Below are positions 9,494 through 18,260 of a stretch of DNA of 64,000 bases, piece after piece. Under the pieces are notes generated by a model. It had not been told where the DNA came from. It worked only from the letters and a program-made list of their open reading frames with translations, and searched no databases. The position numbers were made by a program, and so were the translations under genes. Each line of letters begins with the position of its first letter. Within the stretch, counting starts at the first letter, position 1. Origin of the DNA: Streptomyces sp. ISL-1 (GTDB lineage: Bacteria > Actinomycetota > Actinomycetes > Streptomycetales > Streptomycetaceae); contig NZ_JAGGOI010000007.1 of assembly GCF_018614585.1 (NCBI RefSeq), positions 1 to 64,000 on the forward strand, read 5' to 3'.

Positions 9494-9730
9494 TCAAGAA
9501 GCCGGCGGTGCGGTGCCGTCGTCCTTGTGGGCAACGCGGCCCAGGGCATCCTTGGCTTTGCCGGTGCCAGACTCGATCTTGCTGTGGTACTTGCCCTTGG
9601 TCTTTGCGTCGACCGTCTTCGCGGCCTTTTCCAGACCGTGCTCGATCTTGCCCTCGTGCTGATGCGCGAAGTCAGAGACCTTGTCCTTGGCCGGGGCGAG
9701 CTTGGCCTTCAACGTGTCCATGAAGCCCAT
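9494..9730 (-). CDS. MT0933/Rv0909-like antitoxin family protein
   Basis: Small Lys/Ala/Asp-rich protein of 78 aa beginning 'MGFMDTLKAKLAPAKDKVSDFA' with repeated helical 'KIEHGLEKAAKTVDAKTKGKYHSKIE' character. That pattern resembles the MT0933-like antitoxin family of actinobacteria. A good ribosome site (GAGGGAAGG) lies six bases before the ATG. It is the second gene of a two-gene minus-strand operon, 20 bp after the preceding stop. No toxin-like gene is adjacent, so an antitoxin role is only a family name here. Confidence 0.75.
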   Translation of the reverse strand: MGFMDTLKAKLAPAKDKVSDFAHQHEGKIEHGLEKAAKTVDAKTKGKYHSKIESGTGKAKDALGRVAHKDDGTAPPAS

Positions 9731-9750
9731 GGGGCACCTTCCCTCGGGGA

Positions 9751-10017
9751 CTATTTGCGGGCGCCCTCGCCGGCTTCGTTGTCCGCCGCCTCCTCGGCCG
9801 ACTGCTGCTTCGGAATCTCCACGCCTTCGGCGGCCGCGGGTTCGGTGGCCTCGGCCTCTGCGGCTTCGGTGACCTCCTCCGCGGCGTTCTTCGACGCCTC
9901 GGCCTCGGAAGCGCGCTCAACAGGGGAGTCGGCCGTCAGAGTACTGGCGGCCGCCTCCTCGGTTGACGCCTCGGCAGTCGTCTTGGACTTACGACGAAAC
10001 CGTGAAAAAACGCCCAT
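9751..10017 (-). CDS. Small acidic Ala/Glu-rich protein, unknown function
   Basis: Protein of 88 aa with a short basic N-terminus ('MGVFSRFRRKSK') followed by a low-complexity region of Ala, Glu, Thr and Ser. It is very likely disordered and strongly acidic. GGAG lies five bases before the ATG, which argues for this start over longer in-frame alternatives. It is the promoter-proximal gene of the operon with the antitoxin-like protein and is divergent from miaA. I do not recognise a family. The basic head and acidic tail could suit nucleic-acid or protein binding, but that is a guess. Confidence 0.65.
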   Translation of the reverse strand: MGVFSRFRRKSKTTAEASTEEAAASTLTADSPVERASEAEASKNAAEEVTEAAEAEATEPAAAEGVEIPKQQSAEEAADNEAGEGARK

Positions 10018-10199
10018 ATCTGCTCCATAGCCTACTCGTGCGGGCGAAGTTCCGCGTCGCCCGGAGCGTCCCATTGCGCCGTGCGGGGGCACCGGTCGAG
10101 AAACCGGCGTTCGGAACCTCGCAACAGGCAACGAACCCGCCCCTGTGTCGTCACTTCGCTCGTTCGGGGACACGTCCGCGAGTTTGCGAGACTGGGGCA

Positions 10200-11138
10200 G
10201 TGAGAAGCGCAGCTCCCGCCCCGCGGGTCATCGCAGTCGTCGGTCCCACCGCGGCCGGAAAGTCCGATCTGGGCGTCTTCCTCGCCCGGCGGTTGGGCGG
10301 CGAAGTCGTCAACGCCGACTCCATGCAGCTCTACCGAGGGATGGATATCGGTACCGCCAAGCTGACGACCGACGAGCGTGGAGGCATCCCGCACCAGCTG
10401 CTCGACATCTGGGACGTCACCGAGACCGCGAGCGTCGCCGAGTACCAGAAGCTGGCCAGAGCGGAGATCGACCGCCTTCTCGCCGAAGGCCGTACGCCCG
10501 TCCTCGTCGGCGGCTCCGGGCTGTACGTACGCGGCGCCATCGACGCACTCGAATTCCCCGGCACCGATCCAGCGATCCGCGCCCGCCTCGAGGAGGAGCT
10601 GACGGCGCGCGGCCCCGGCGCCCTGCATGCCCGGCTCGCCGCCGCCGACCCCGGCGCCGGCAAGGCGATCCTGCCCAGCAACGGCCGCCGCATCGTCCGG
10701 GCCCTCGAAGTCATCGAGATCACCGGTAAGCCCTTCACTGCCAACCTCCCCGGTCATGACGCCGTCTACGACACCGTTCAGATCGGCGTCGACGTCGGCC
10801 GCCCCGAGCTCGACGAACGCATCGCGCTGCGCGTGGACCGGATGTGGGAAGCGGGCCTCGTCGACGAAGTGCGCGCGCTGGAGGCGCAGGGTCTGCGCGA
10901 GGGGCGCACGGCATCGCGCGCACTCGGCTACCAGCAGGTCCTCACGGCGCTCGCGGGGGAGTGCACCGAACAGGAGGCGCGCGAGGAGACCGTGCGCGCC
11001 ACCAAGCGCTTCGCGCGCCGCCAGGACTCATGGTTCCGCCGGGACCCGCGCGTGCACTGGCTGAGCGGCGCGTCCGAGCACCGGAGGGAACTTCCGCACC
11101 AAGCGCTGGCGTTGGTCGAACGAGCGGTTACAGCCTGA
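10200..11138 (+). CDS. miaA: tRNA dimethylallyltransferase MiaA
   Basis: Transfers the dimethylallyl group to A37 of tRNAs that read UNN codons, making the substrate for MiaB; 312 aa. The P-loop 'GPTAAGKS' is at about residues 15-22, followed by 'NADSMQLYRGMDIGTAK', 'GGSGLY' and 'TKRFARRQDSWFRRD', all characteristic. The GTG start leaves a short 'VRSAAPAPRV' lead before the P-loop strand. No ribosome site is obvious; GAGACT sits six bases upstream and could be a degenerate leaderless -10 element. Confidence 0.96.
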   Translation: MRSAAPAPRVIAVVGPTAAGKSDLGVFLARRLGGEVVNADSMQLYRGMDIGTAKLTTDERGGIPHQLLDIWDVTETASVAEYQKLARAEIDRLLAEGRTPVLVGGSGLYVRGAIDALEFPGTDPAIRARLEEELTARGPGALHARLAAADPGAGKAILPSNGRRIVRALEVIEITGKPFTANLPGHDAVYDTVQIGVDVGRPELDERIALRVDRMWEAGLVDEVRALEAQGLREGRTASRALGYQQVLTALAGECTEQEAREETVRATKRFARRQDSWFRRDPRVHWLSGASEHRRELPHQALALVERAVTA

Positions 11139-11243
11139 TCACGTGATGGCATCGGGACGCTCCGCCCGCCATTTCGGCCCCCTGGAGCGTGCCATCATCG
11201 AGCATCGATCGACGTGGAGTCCGAGTTGGGAGGGCGCGTGGCG

Positions 11244-11684
11244 ATGGAGGCCGGCCCTCGCGACAGAGAGCAGGAGAGGCGGGACGCAGCGGACAGCGCG
11301 CCCCGTCTGAGTCCCGACGGGCCCGACGAACAGGACCTGCTCGCGGTCGAGGTCGAGGTCGAACTGCGACCGCAGCGCAGGCTGCGGATCTGGCAGCTCG
11401 CCCCCATTGTGGCGCTCGCCGCGGTCGGCTCCCTGATGTTCGCTTTCCCGCTCGCCTTCGGCACCGGCGACGGCGGCGCGGTCGTCGCGATGCTGGGCCT
11501 GCTGATCAGCTGCTGCGCCGCGGGCTGGGGTGTCATGGCCGCGCGCCGCGTTGGCCACACCTGGCCGGGACTGCCGCCCCGCGGCTCCGGTGAGCGCGCC
11601 GACTGGCGAGTCATCGCCCTGTACGTCGGAGTGGGCGCGGTGCTCGTCGCGCTGGCCGTCTGGCGAGTGGCCCGGCTCCGCTGA
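11244..11684 (+). CDS. Small membrane protein, unknown function
   Basis: Protein of 146 aa with a charged, disordered N-terminal third and then three predicted membrane helices (about residues 50-70, 75-98 and 122-142). The last segment ends in 'WRVARLR'. It occurs between miaA and dapF in related genomes as far as I recall. The ATG is preceded by GGGAGGG at nine bases. GTG codons six and thirty bases upstream are possible alternative starts. No enzymatic motif is visible and the function is unknown. Confidence 0.7.
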   Translation: MEAGPRDREQERRDAADSAPRLSPDGPDEQDLLAVEVEVELRPQRRLRIWQLAPIVALAAVGSLMFAFPLAFGTGDGGAVVAMLGLLISCCAAGWGVMAARRVGHTWPGLPPRGSGERADWRVIALYVGVGAVLVALAVWRVARLR

Positions 11685-11785
11685 GTGCCGGTCCAGTGAC
11701 CAGGCTTCGCTGACTGTCGGCGAGCGGCCGGGCTCTGCCGAGTGCGGTTGAGCGCCCGGCACCGCCGAGTGTCCGAGGGCCCTCG
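11674..11785. repeat. Degenerate ~28-bp tandem repeats before dapF
   Basis: About four diverged units of 28-30 bp share a core like GCTnnGCyGAGTGyCGG and a GAGCGnCCGG tail. They start at the end of the upstream gene and run to the dapF promoter. No coding function is evident. Confidence 0.6.
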
Positions 11786-11791
11786 TACGAT
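11786..11791 (+). promoter_or_regulatory. dapF leaderless -10 box (TACGAT)
   Basis: TACGAT is followed by seven bases and then GTG (11799). No Shine-Dalgarno sequence precedes the GTG. The geometry supports leaderless transcription and decides the start in favour of GTG over the ATG at 11790, which lies inside the -10 box. Confidence 0.65.
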
Positions 11792-11798
11792 GGACGGC

Positions 11799-12704
11799 GT
11801 GAGCACCTCGCAGACCGCACCGATCGCCTTCCTCAAGGGCCACGGGACCGAGAACGACTTCGTGATCGTCCCCGACCCGGACAACGCCGTCGACCTGCCC
11901 ACCACTGCCGTCGCCAAGCTCTGCGACCGCCGGGCCGGCATCGGCGGCGACGGTCTGCTGCATGTCGTGCGGTCCGCCGACCACCCCGAGGCGCGGGCCA
12001 TGGCCGACGAGGCCGAGTGGTTCATGGACTACCGCAACGCAGACGGATCGAACGCCGAGATGTGCGGCAATGGCGTGCGCGTCTTCGCCCGCTATCTTCA
12101 GCGCGCGGGCCTCGTCGAGGAGGGCGACCTCGCGGTGGCCACCCGCGGCGGCGTCAAGAAGGTGCACCTCGCCAAGGACGGTGACGTCACGGTCTCCATG
12201 GGCCGCGCGCGGTTCCCCGAGGAGGGCGTCATGGTCACCGTCGACGGCCGCAGCTGGCCCGCGCTGAACGTGAACATGGGCAATCCCCACGCGGTCGCCT
12301 TCGTCGAGGACCTGGATCACGCCGGGAACCTGCTCTCCGTGCCCCCCTTCAGCCCGGCGTCCGCATACCCGGATGGGGTGAACGTCGAGTTCGTCGTCGA
12401 ACGCGGCGAGCGCCATGTCGCCATGCGCGTGCACGAGCGGGGCTCCGGTGAGACCCGCTCTTGCGGGACGGGAGCGTGCGCCGTGGCCGTCGCGGCGGCC
12501 CGCAGGGACGGCGCGGATCCTTCGGTCACCGGCGTCCCCGTCACGTACACCGTGGATCTGCCCGGCGGGCGTCTGGTGATCACGGAGCGGACGGACGGCG
12601 AGATCGAGATGACCGGCCCCGCCGTGATCGTCGCCGAGGGACACATCGATCCCGCCCTCCTGACCCAGGTCGTCCCGGTAAGTACCGAAACTGTGATCGC
12701 ATAG
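11799..12704 (+). CDS. dapF: Diaminopimelate epimerase DapF
   Basis: Converts LL- to meso-diaminopimelate for lysine and peptidoglycan; 301 aa. The two catalytic cysteines are visible in 'EMCGNGVRVFARYL' and 'TRSCGTGACAVAVAAA'. 'GHGTENDFVIV' and 'GGDGLL' are also family motifs. The start is set at the GTG following a leaderless-type -10 box. Although streptomycetes use LL-DAP in the cell wall, meso-DAP is still needed for lysine. Length agrees with other actinobacterial enzymes (about 290 aa). Confidence 0.96.
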   Translation: MSTSQTAPIAFLKGHGTENDFVIVPDPDNAVDLPTTAVAKLCDRRAGIGGDGLLHVVRSADHPEARAMADEAEWFMDYRNADGSNAEMCGNGVRVFARYLQRAGLVEEGDLAVATRGGVKKVHLAKDGDVTVSMGRARFPEEGVMVTVDGRSWPALNVNMGNPHAVAFVEDLDHAGNLLSVPPFSPASAYPDGVNVEFVVERGERHVAMRVHERGSGETRSCGTGACAVAVAAARRDGADPSVTGVPVTYTVDLPGGRLVITERTDGEIEMTGPAVIVAEGHIDPALLTQVVPVSTETVIA

Positions 12705-12844
12705 AGCTTCGCTCGAATGGGTGATCCGTTTCACGCTGAGCGAGAGCCGGACTGCGCCACGTGGTGGGCTCGGTAGCATCAAGCACCGGCCCGGAGGGCA
12801 TGCCTGTCCTTCCTACCGCCGGTCGAAGCTGCCGGAGGTGCCCC

Positions 12845-14941
12845 ATGAGTGCAGAGGCCGCCAACCCTGGTGCCCACAGTCGCAGGCGTGGGCGTCCCAG
12901 GATCGACCTCCGCAGGCTGGGCCGTGCCGCGCTCCTCGGGCCCACAACCCGCGACCGGCTGCCCGACGCGATCGGGCACGTGGCCGAGGCGCATCGGGCA
13001 CACCACCCGGAGGCCGACCTCGCCATCCTGCACAGGGCGTATGTCCTGGCCGAGTCCTCCCACCGCGGACAGTTCCGCAAGAGCGGCGAGGCCTACATCA
13101 CGCATCCGCTCGCGGTGACGCTCATCCTCGCCGAACTAGGCGCGGAGACCACGACCTTGACGGCCTCACTCCTTCACGACACCGTCGAGGACACCGAGGT
13201 GACGCTCGATCAGGTACGGACGGAGTTCGGCGCCGAAGTCTGCTATCTCGTCGACGGCGTCACCAAACTGGAGAAGGTCGACTACGGCGCGGCAGCGGAG
13301 CCCGAAACCTTCCGCAAGATGCTCGTCGCCACCGGCAACGACGTCCGCGTGATGTCGATCAAACTCGCCGACCGCCTGCACAACATGCGCACCCTCGGCG
13401 TGATGCGCCCCGAGAAGCAGGTCCGCATCGCCAACGTCACCCGCGACGTGCTCATCCCCCTCGCCGAACGACTGGGTGTCCAGGCCCTCAAGACCGAGCT
13501 GGAGGACCTCGTCTTTGCGATCCTCCACCCCGAGGAGTACGAACGCACGCGTGCCCTCATCGCGGACAACGCGAGCGCCTGGGACGCCCTGGACGCCATC
13601 GCCGAGAAGTTCAGGGCAGTGCTGCGGGACGCCCGCATCGCGGCCGAAGTCCATATCAGGCCGCGCCACTTCGTCTCCGTGCACCGTTCGCGGCTCAAGC
13701 GCGGCGAGCTGCGCGGCACCGACTTCGGACGGCTGCTCGTGCTGGTCGGCGAGGACGCCGACTGCTATGGCGTGCTGGGCGAGCTGCACACCTGCTTCAC
13801 CCCGGTGATCTCGGAGTTCAAGGACTTCATCGCCGCCCCCAAGTTCAACCTGTACCAGTCGCTGCACACCGCCGTCGCGGGGCCGGACGGCGCGGTCGCC
13901 GAAGTCCTCATCCGTACGCACCAGATGCACAAGGTCGCCGAAGCCGGAGTGATCGCCCTCGGCAATCCGTATGTGCCCCCGGAAGGTGCAGCGGGGCCAG
14001 AGCCGGCCGACGGCGAGCGCGCCGACCCCACAAGGCCTGGCTGGCTCTCCCGTCTCCTGGACTGGCAGCAGTCCACTCCCGACCCCGATACCTTCTGGAC
14101 CTCCCTGCGCGCGGAACTGGCGCAGGACCGCGAGATCACCGTCTTCCGTGCCGACGGAGGCGCGCTCGGTCTGCCGGCCGGTGCGAGCTGTGTGGACGCC
14201 GCCTACGCGCAGTACGGCGAGGAGGCGCACGCCTGCATCGGCGCGCGCGTCAACGGCCGTCTGGCGACGCTCAGTACGGTGCTGAGCGACGGCGACACGG
14301 TGCATCTCCTGCTCGCTCAGGACGTCCAGGACACCGCTTCCGGACCGTCGCCCGACTGGCTCGACCATGCCCGCACGCCCGCCGCGCGCATCGCCATCAC
14401 CACCTGGCTCACAGCACATCCGGAGGGCACGAACGTCGCGGCGGCCGCGCCCCGCAGACCCGCGCCCCTCACCGCCGACCGGCGCGCAGCCGCGAACGCC
14501 GTCGTCGACCTGCCGGACGCGACCGTGCGCCTCGCCGGCTGCTGTACGCCGGTGCCGCCCGACTCCGTCACCGGGTTCGCGGTACGCGGCGGCACCGTGA
14601 CGGTCCACCGCGAGGAGTGCCCCGCCGTCGCCCGTATGAAGTCACTCGACCGCGAGCCCATCCCGGTGCGCTGGGGGGACGCCGCGGAGTGCCGAGTCAC
14701 CCTGATCGCCGAATCCTTCGGCCGGCCGCGGCTGCTCGCCGACCTCACCGAGGCCATCGCCGTCGAGGGTGCCGCGATCGTGTCGGCGACCGTCGAGCCG
14801 CCGAGCCAGCAGCGCGTACGGCACACGTACACCCTTCAACTCCCGGACGCGGCAGGCCTTCCCGCCCTGATGCGCGCCATGCGCGATGTGCCGGGGGTGT
14901 ACGACGTGAGCCGCGCCCAGCATCCGGCGGCCACCGCCTGA
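12845..14941 (+). CDS. rshA: RelA/SpoT-homologue (RSH) (p)ppGpp enzyme, RshA-like
   Basis: Long RSH protein of 698 aa. The N-terminal HD hydrolase domain keeps 'HDTVEDT' (His111-Asp112) and 'KLADRLHNMRTL'. The synthetase domain keeps Asp293, 'FKDFIAAPKFNLYQSLHT' and Glu353 in 'AEVLIRT'. However, the usual 'RPKH..S...K' reads 'RPRHFVSVHRS', and the Arg of the 'DLVGVR'-type strand reads Leu, by my hand alignment. A TGS domain (about 425-490), a zinc-type 'CCTPVPPDSVTGF' motif and an ACT domain follow. Streptomycetes normally carry a separate main RelA, and this locus matches the second one. Hydrolase activity looks safe, while synthesis is uncertain. Confidence 0.9.
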   Translation: MSAEAANPGAHSRRRGRPRIDLRRLGRAALLGPTTRDRLPDAIGHVAEAHRAHHPEADLAILHRAYVLAESSHRGQFRKSGEAYITHPLAVTLILAELGAETTTLTASLLHDTVEDTEVTLDQVRTEFGAEVCYLVDGVTKLEKVDYGAAAEPETFRKMLVATGNDVRVMSIKLADRLHNMRTLGVMRPEKQVRIANVTRDVLIPLAERLGVQALKTELEDLVFAILHPEEYERTRALIADNASAWDALDAIAEKFRAVLRDARIAAEVHIRPRHFVSVHRSRLKRGELRGTDFGRLLVLVGEDADCYGVLGELHTCFTPVISEFKDFIAAPKFNLYQSLHTAVAGPDGAVAEVLIRTHQMHKVAEAGVIALGNPYVPPEGAAGPEPADGERADPTRPGWLSRLLDWQQSTPDPDTFWTSLRAELAQDREITVFRADGGALGLPAGASCVDAAYAQYGEEAHACIGARVNGRLATLSTVLSDGDTVHLLLAQDVQDTASGPSPDWLDHARTPAARIAITTWLTAHPEGTNVAAAAPRRPAPLTADRRAAANAVVDLPDATVRLAGCCTPVPPDSVTGFAVRGGTVTVHREECPAVARMKSLDREPIPVRWGDAAECRVTLIAESFGRPRLLADLTEAIAVEGAAIVSATVEPPSQQRVRHTYTLQLPDAAGLPALMRAMRDVPGVYDVSRAQHPAATA

Positions 14942-15007
14942 CCTCGTTCGGGTGGGAACGGCGCGCGCCGTCACGGTCATCGCCGGGCGCGCTGATAGCC
15001 GTAGGGC

Positions 15008-16468
15008 ATGCTGCTCACCTCTCGGCGCCTGCGTGCCGCCCTGCTGGCCGCCGCCTCGGCCACCCTCGTCGCCGCGACCCTGCCACCGGCCGCACCGCTC
15101 GGCATCGGCGACTCCCTCTTCCCGCACCTGGGCAATCCCGGCTACGACGTCCTCGCCTACGACATCGCCTTCACCTATCACGGCAGCAACACCAAGCCAC
15201 TGGACGCCGTCACCAAGATCGAAGCCAGGGCGGCCCGGCGGCTGGAGCGCATCAACCTCGACTTCTCGCACGGCACCGTCCGTACGGTCCAGGTGAATGG
15301 CCGTCCCGCCGAGTTCACGACAGCCGGAGAGGATCTGGTCGTGGAGCCGGCCGCCGACGTCGAGCCGGGCTCGCGGATGCACATCACGGTGACCCACACG
15401 AGCGACCCGAACGGCCCGGCGAACGCGGGTGGCTGGGTGCGCACCGGCGACGGGCTGGCGATGGCGAACCAGGCCGACGCCGCGCACCGGGTCTTCCCGT
15501 GCAACGACCACCCCTCCGACAAGGCGTACTTCACCTTCCGGATCACTGCCCCCTCGGAGCTCACGGCGGTGGCCAACGGCGTCCGGACGGTGAAGGTCTG
15601 GACGGGCCCCACCACGACATGGGCGTACCGGACCAAGCACCCCATGGCCACCGAGCTCGCGCAGGTGTCGATCGGCCGCTCGGCCGTCCTCAAGCGCCAG
15701 GGGCCGGGCGGACTGGTCGTGCGCGACGTGGTGCCGGCCGCGGACCGCGAGGAGCTGGAACCCTGGCTGATGAAGACGCCCGAGCACCTGGAGTGGATGG
15801 AGAAGAAGGTCGGCCGCTACCCCTTCGAGACGTACGGAGTGCTGGTCGCCGACGCCGCCACGGGATTCGAGCTGGAGACGCAGACGCTTTCGCTGTTCGA
15901 GCGCTCGCTCTTCACCGGCGGCGAATTTCCCGAGTGGTACGTCGACGCGGTGATGGTGCACGAGCTGGCACATCAGTGGTTCGGTAACAGCGTCTCGCCC
16001 GGCACCTGGTCCGATCTGTGGCTGAACGAAGGACATGCCACCTGGTACGAGGCGACGTACGCCGAGGAGAAGTCGCAAAAACCGCTGGAGACGCGGATGC
16101 GCGAGGCATACAAGCGGTCCGACCAGTGGCGGGCGGACGCCGGGCCGCCCGCGGCGCCCAAGCCGCCGACGCCGGGGGAGAAGATCAGCCTCTTCCGGCC
16201 GGTGGTGTACGACGGCAGCGCGCTGGCCCTGTACGCGCTGCGGCAGACCATCGGGACGGACGCCTTCGCACAGCTCGAGCGGACCTGGGTGAGGGAACAC
16301 CGCGACGGTACGGCGACGACCGCGGACTTCACCGCGCTGGCCTCGCGGATCGCGGGGCGTGACCTGACGGCGTTCTTCGCGCAGTGGCTGTACGCGGACC
16401 GGACGCCGCCGATGCCCGGGCACCCGGACTGGCGGAGCACCGCTCCCACGGCCCGCGAGGAGAGCTGA
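15008..16468 (+). CDS. Secreted M1-family metallopeptidase
   Basis: Protein of 486 aa with an N-terminal signal peptide ('LLTSRRLRAALLAAASATLVAA'). The zinc site is HELAH (His318, Glu319, His322) followed by Glu341 in 'WLNEGHATW', the exact HExxH-18-E spacing of gluzincins. The usual GAMEN exopeptidase motif is replaced by 'GFELETQ', as in actinobacterial secreted M1 relatives. The C-terminal part is short compared with full aminopeptidase N (about 850 aa), so it is the compact subfamily. Likely an extracellular aminopeptidase; the substrate is unknown. Confidence 0.93.
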   Translation: MLLTSRRLRAALLAAASATLVAATLPPAAPLGIGDSLFPHLGNPGYDVLAYDIAFTYHGSNTKPLDAVTKIEARAARRLERINLDFSHGTVRTVQVNGRPAEFTTAGEDLVVEPAADVEPGSRMHITVTHTSDPNGPANAGGWVRTGDGLAMANQADAAHRVFPCNDHPSDKAYFTFRITAPSELTAVANGVRTVKVWTGPTTTWAYRTKHPMATELAQVSIGRSAVLKRQGPGGLVVRDVVPAADREELEPWLMKTPEHLEWMEKKVGRYPFETYGVLVADAATGFELETQTLSLFERSLFTGGEFPEWYVDAVMVHELAHQWFGNSVSPGTWSDLWLNEGHATWYEATYAEEKSQKPLETRMREAYKRSDQWRADAGPPAAPKPPTPGEKISLFRPVVYDGSALALYALRQTIGTDAFAQLERTWVREHRDGTATTADFTALASRIAGRDLTAFFAQWLYADRTPPMPGHPDWRSTAPTAREES

Positions 16469-16665
16469 AGGCCCCGCGCAACCCGCTGAAACTGGGGTGA
16501 CGGCCTTGGCAGGACCGTGCGACCATCAACGGGTCGGCGGCGCTGGCGGGGCCGGAACCCCTTCGGGGAATCATTCGGGGCCGTTACGCGTTGTGACTGA
16601 CGTACCGGAGTTCGCTCCGGAACCTTCAGCCGTTTTCAGCGGTTCCCAATCGACGTAAGGATCCA

Positions 16666-18159
16666 ATGACCTCCTCTTCATCCCCTTCCCAGGACGAGCA
16701 GAGCTTCGCGGAGACGCGCACCGAGAGCCTCCGGGCCGCCGATGCCCTGATGGAAGAGGACGTCGCCTGGAGCCACGAGATCGACACAGAGCGGGACGGC
16801 GATCAGTTCGACCGCTCGGAGCGCGCCGCGCTGCGGCGTGTGGCGGGGCTCTCCACCGAGCTCGAGGACGTCACCGAGGTCGAGTACCGGCAGCTGCGCC
16901 TCGAGCGTGTGGTGCTGGTCGGCGTATGGACCTCAGGGACGGTGCAGGACTCGGAGAATTCCCTCGCGGAGCTGGCGGCCCTCGCCGAGACGGCGGGCGC
17001 GCTGGTGCTTGACGGCGTCATCCAGCGCCGTGACAAGCCGGACCCGGCCACCTTCATCGGCTCGGGCAAGGCTCGGGAACTGCGCGACATCGTGCTCGAA
17101 ACCGGCGCCGACACCGTCGTCTGCGACGGTGAGCTCGGCCCCGGCCAGCTCATCGCACTCGAAGACGTCGTCAAGGTGAAGGTGGTCGACCGGACCGCCC
17201 TGATCCTCGACATCTTCGCCCAGCACGCCAAGTCCCGAGAGGGCAAGGCACAGGTCGCGCTCGCGCAGATGCAGTACATGCTGCCGCGGCTGCGCGGCTG
17301 GGGTCAGTCGCTGTCCCGGCAGATGGGTGGCGGCGGCGGTGGCGGCATGGCCACCCGTGGCCCCGGTGAGACCAAGATCGAGACGGACCGGCGCCGGATC
17401 CGCGAGAAGATGGCGAAGATGCGCCGGGAGATCGCGGAGATGAAGACCGGCCGCGAGATCAAGCGTCAGGAGCGCCGGCGCAACAAGGTGCCTTCGGTCG
17501 CGATCGCCGGATACACCAACGCGGGAAAGTCGTCGCTGCTCAACCGCCTCACGGGCGCCGGCGTCCTGGTGGAGAACGCGCTGTTCGCCACCCTGGACCC
17601 GACCGTCCGCCGGGCCGAGACGCCGAGCGGCAGGCTCTACACCCTCGCCGACACCGTCGGGTTCGTACGGCATCTGCCGCACCACCTCGTCGAGGCGTTC
17701 CGCTCCACCATGGAAGAGGTCGGAGAATCCGATCTGATCCTGCATGTGGTGGACGGATCGCACCCGGCGCCGGAGGAGCAGCTGGCCGCCGTGCGCGAGG
17801 TGATCCGCGATGTCGGCGCGCTGGACGTGCCCGAGATCGTGGTGATCAACAAGGCGGACGCGGCCGATCCGCTCGTACTGCAGCGGCTGCTGCGCATCGA
17901 GCGGCACGCGATCGCGGTATCGGCGCGGACCGGCAAGGGCATCGATGAGCTGCTCGCGCTGATCGACGTCGAACTGCCGCGGCCCGAGGTCGAGATCGAG
18001 GTCCTCGTGCCCTACACCCACGGCGGTCTGGTCTCGCGGGTGCATGCCGAGGGCGAGGTTCTCTCCGAGGAGCACACCACCGAGGGCACGCTGCTCAAGG
18101 CGCGGGTGCACGAGGAGCTGGCCGCGGCGCTGGCGCCGTATGTACCGGCGACTCGCTGA
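16666..18159 (+). CDS. hflX: Ribosome-splitting GTPase HflX
   Basis: GTPase of 497 aa that rescues or splits stalled ribosomes. The N-terminal domain has 'DKPDPATFIGSGKARELRD'. A glycine-rich loop 'QMGGGGGGGMATRGPGETKIETDRRRI' precedes the coiled linker. The G domain has G1 'GYTNAGKSS' (from residue 282), G3 'DTVGF' and G4 'NKAD'. The ATG has AAGGA five bases upstream. A long acidic N-terminal extension (about 75 residues) is typical of actinobacterial forms. In mycobacteria HflX is linked to macrolide-lincosamide resistance. A terminator follows. Confidence 0.96.
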   Translation: MTSSSSPSQDEQSFAETRTESLRAADALMEEDVAWSHEIDTERDGDQFDRSERAALRRVAGLSTELEDVTEVEYRQLRLERVVLVGVWTSGTVQDSENSLAELAALAETAGALVLDGVIQRRDKPDPATFIGSGKARELRDIVLETGADTVVCDGELGPGQLIALEDVVKVKVVDRTALILDIFAQHAKSREGKAQVALAQMQYMLPRLRGWGQSLSRQMGGGGGGGMATRGPGETKIETDRRRIREKMAKMRREIAEMKTGREIKRQERRRNKVPSVAIAGYTNAGKSSLLNRLTGAGVLVENALFATLDPTVRRAETPSGRLYTLADTVGFVRHLPHHLVEAFRSTMEEVGESDLILHVVDGSHPAPEEQLAAVREVIRDVGALDVPEIVVINKADAADPLVLQRLLRIERHAIAVSARTGKGIDELLALIDVELPRPEVEIEVLVPYTHGGLVSRVHAEGEVLSEEHTTEGTLLKARVHEELAAALAPYVPATR

Positions 18160-18193
18160 TCGCGCGCAGATCCGGTTCAACTGAACAAGATGG

Positions 18194-18237
18194 AAGGCCC
18201 GTCCCCCTGGAAAGCACCGCGGGGGGTACGGGCCTTT
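18194..18237. terminator. Terminator between hflX and the convergent protease gene
   Basis: AAGGCCCGT (18194-18202) pairs with ACGGGCCTT (18228-18236), extended by five C-G pairs with one bulged T. It can serve both convergent genes. Confidence 0.8.
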
Positions 18238-18260
18238 CGCCTTGTGGCTCGGCCCGCTGA

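Noticed and set aside
12721..15987. A 1088-codon frame overlapping the RSH gene
   Set aside because: Arg/Pro/Gly-rich out-of-frame translation of the RSH gene and part of the peptidase gene.
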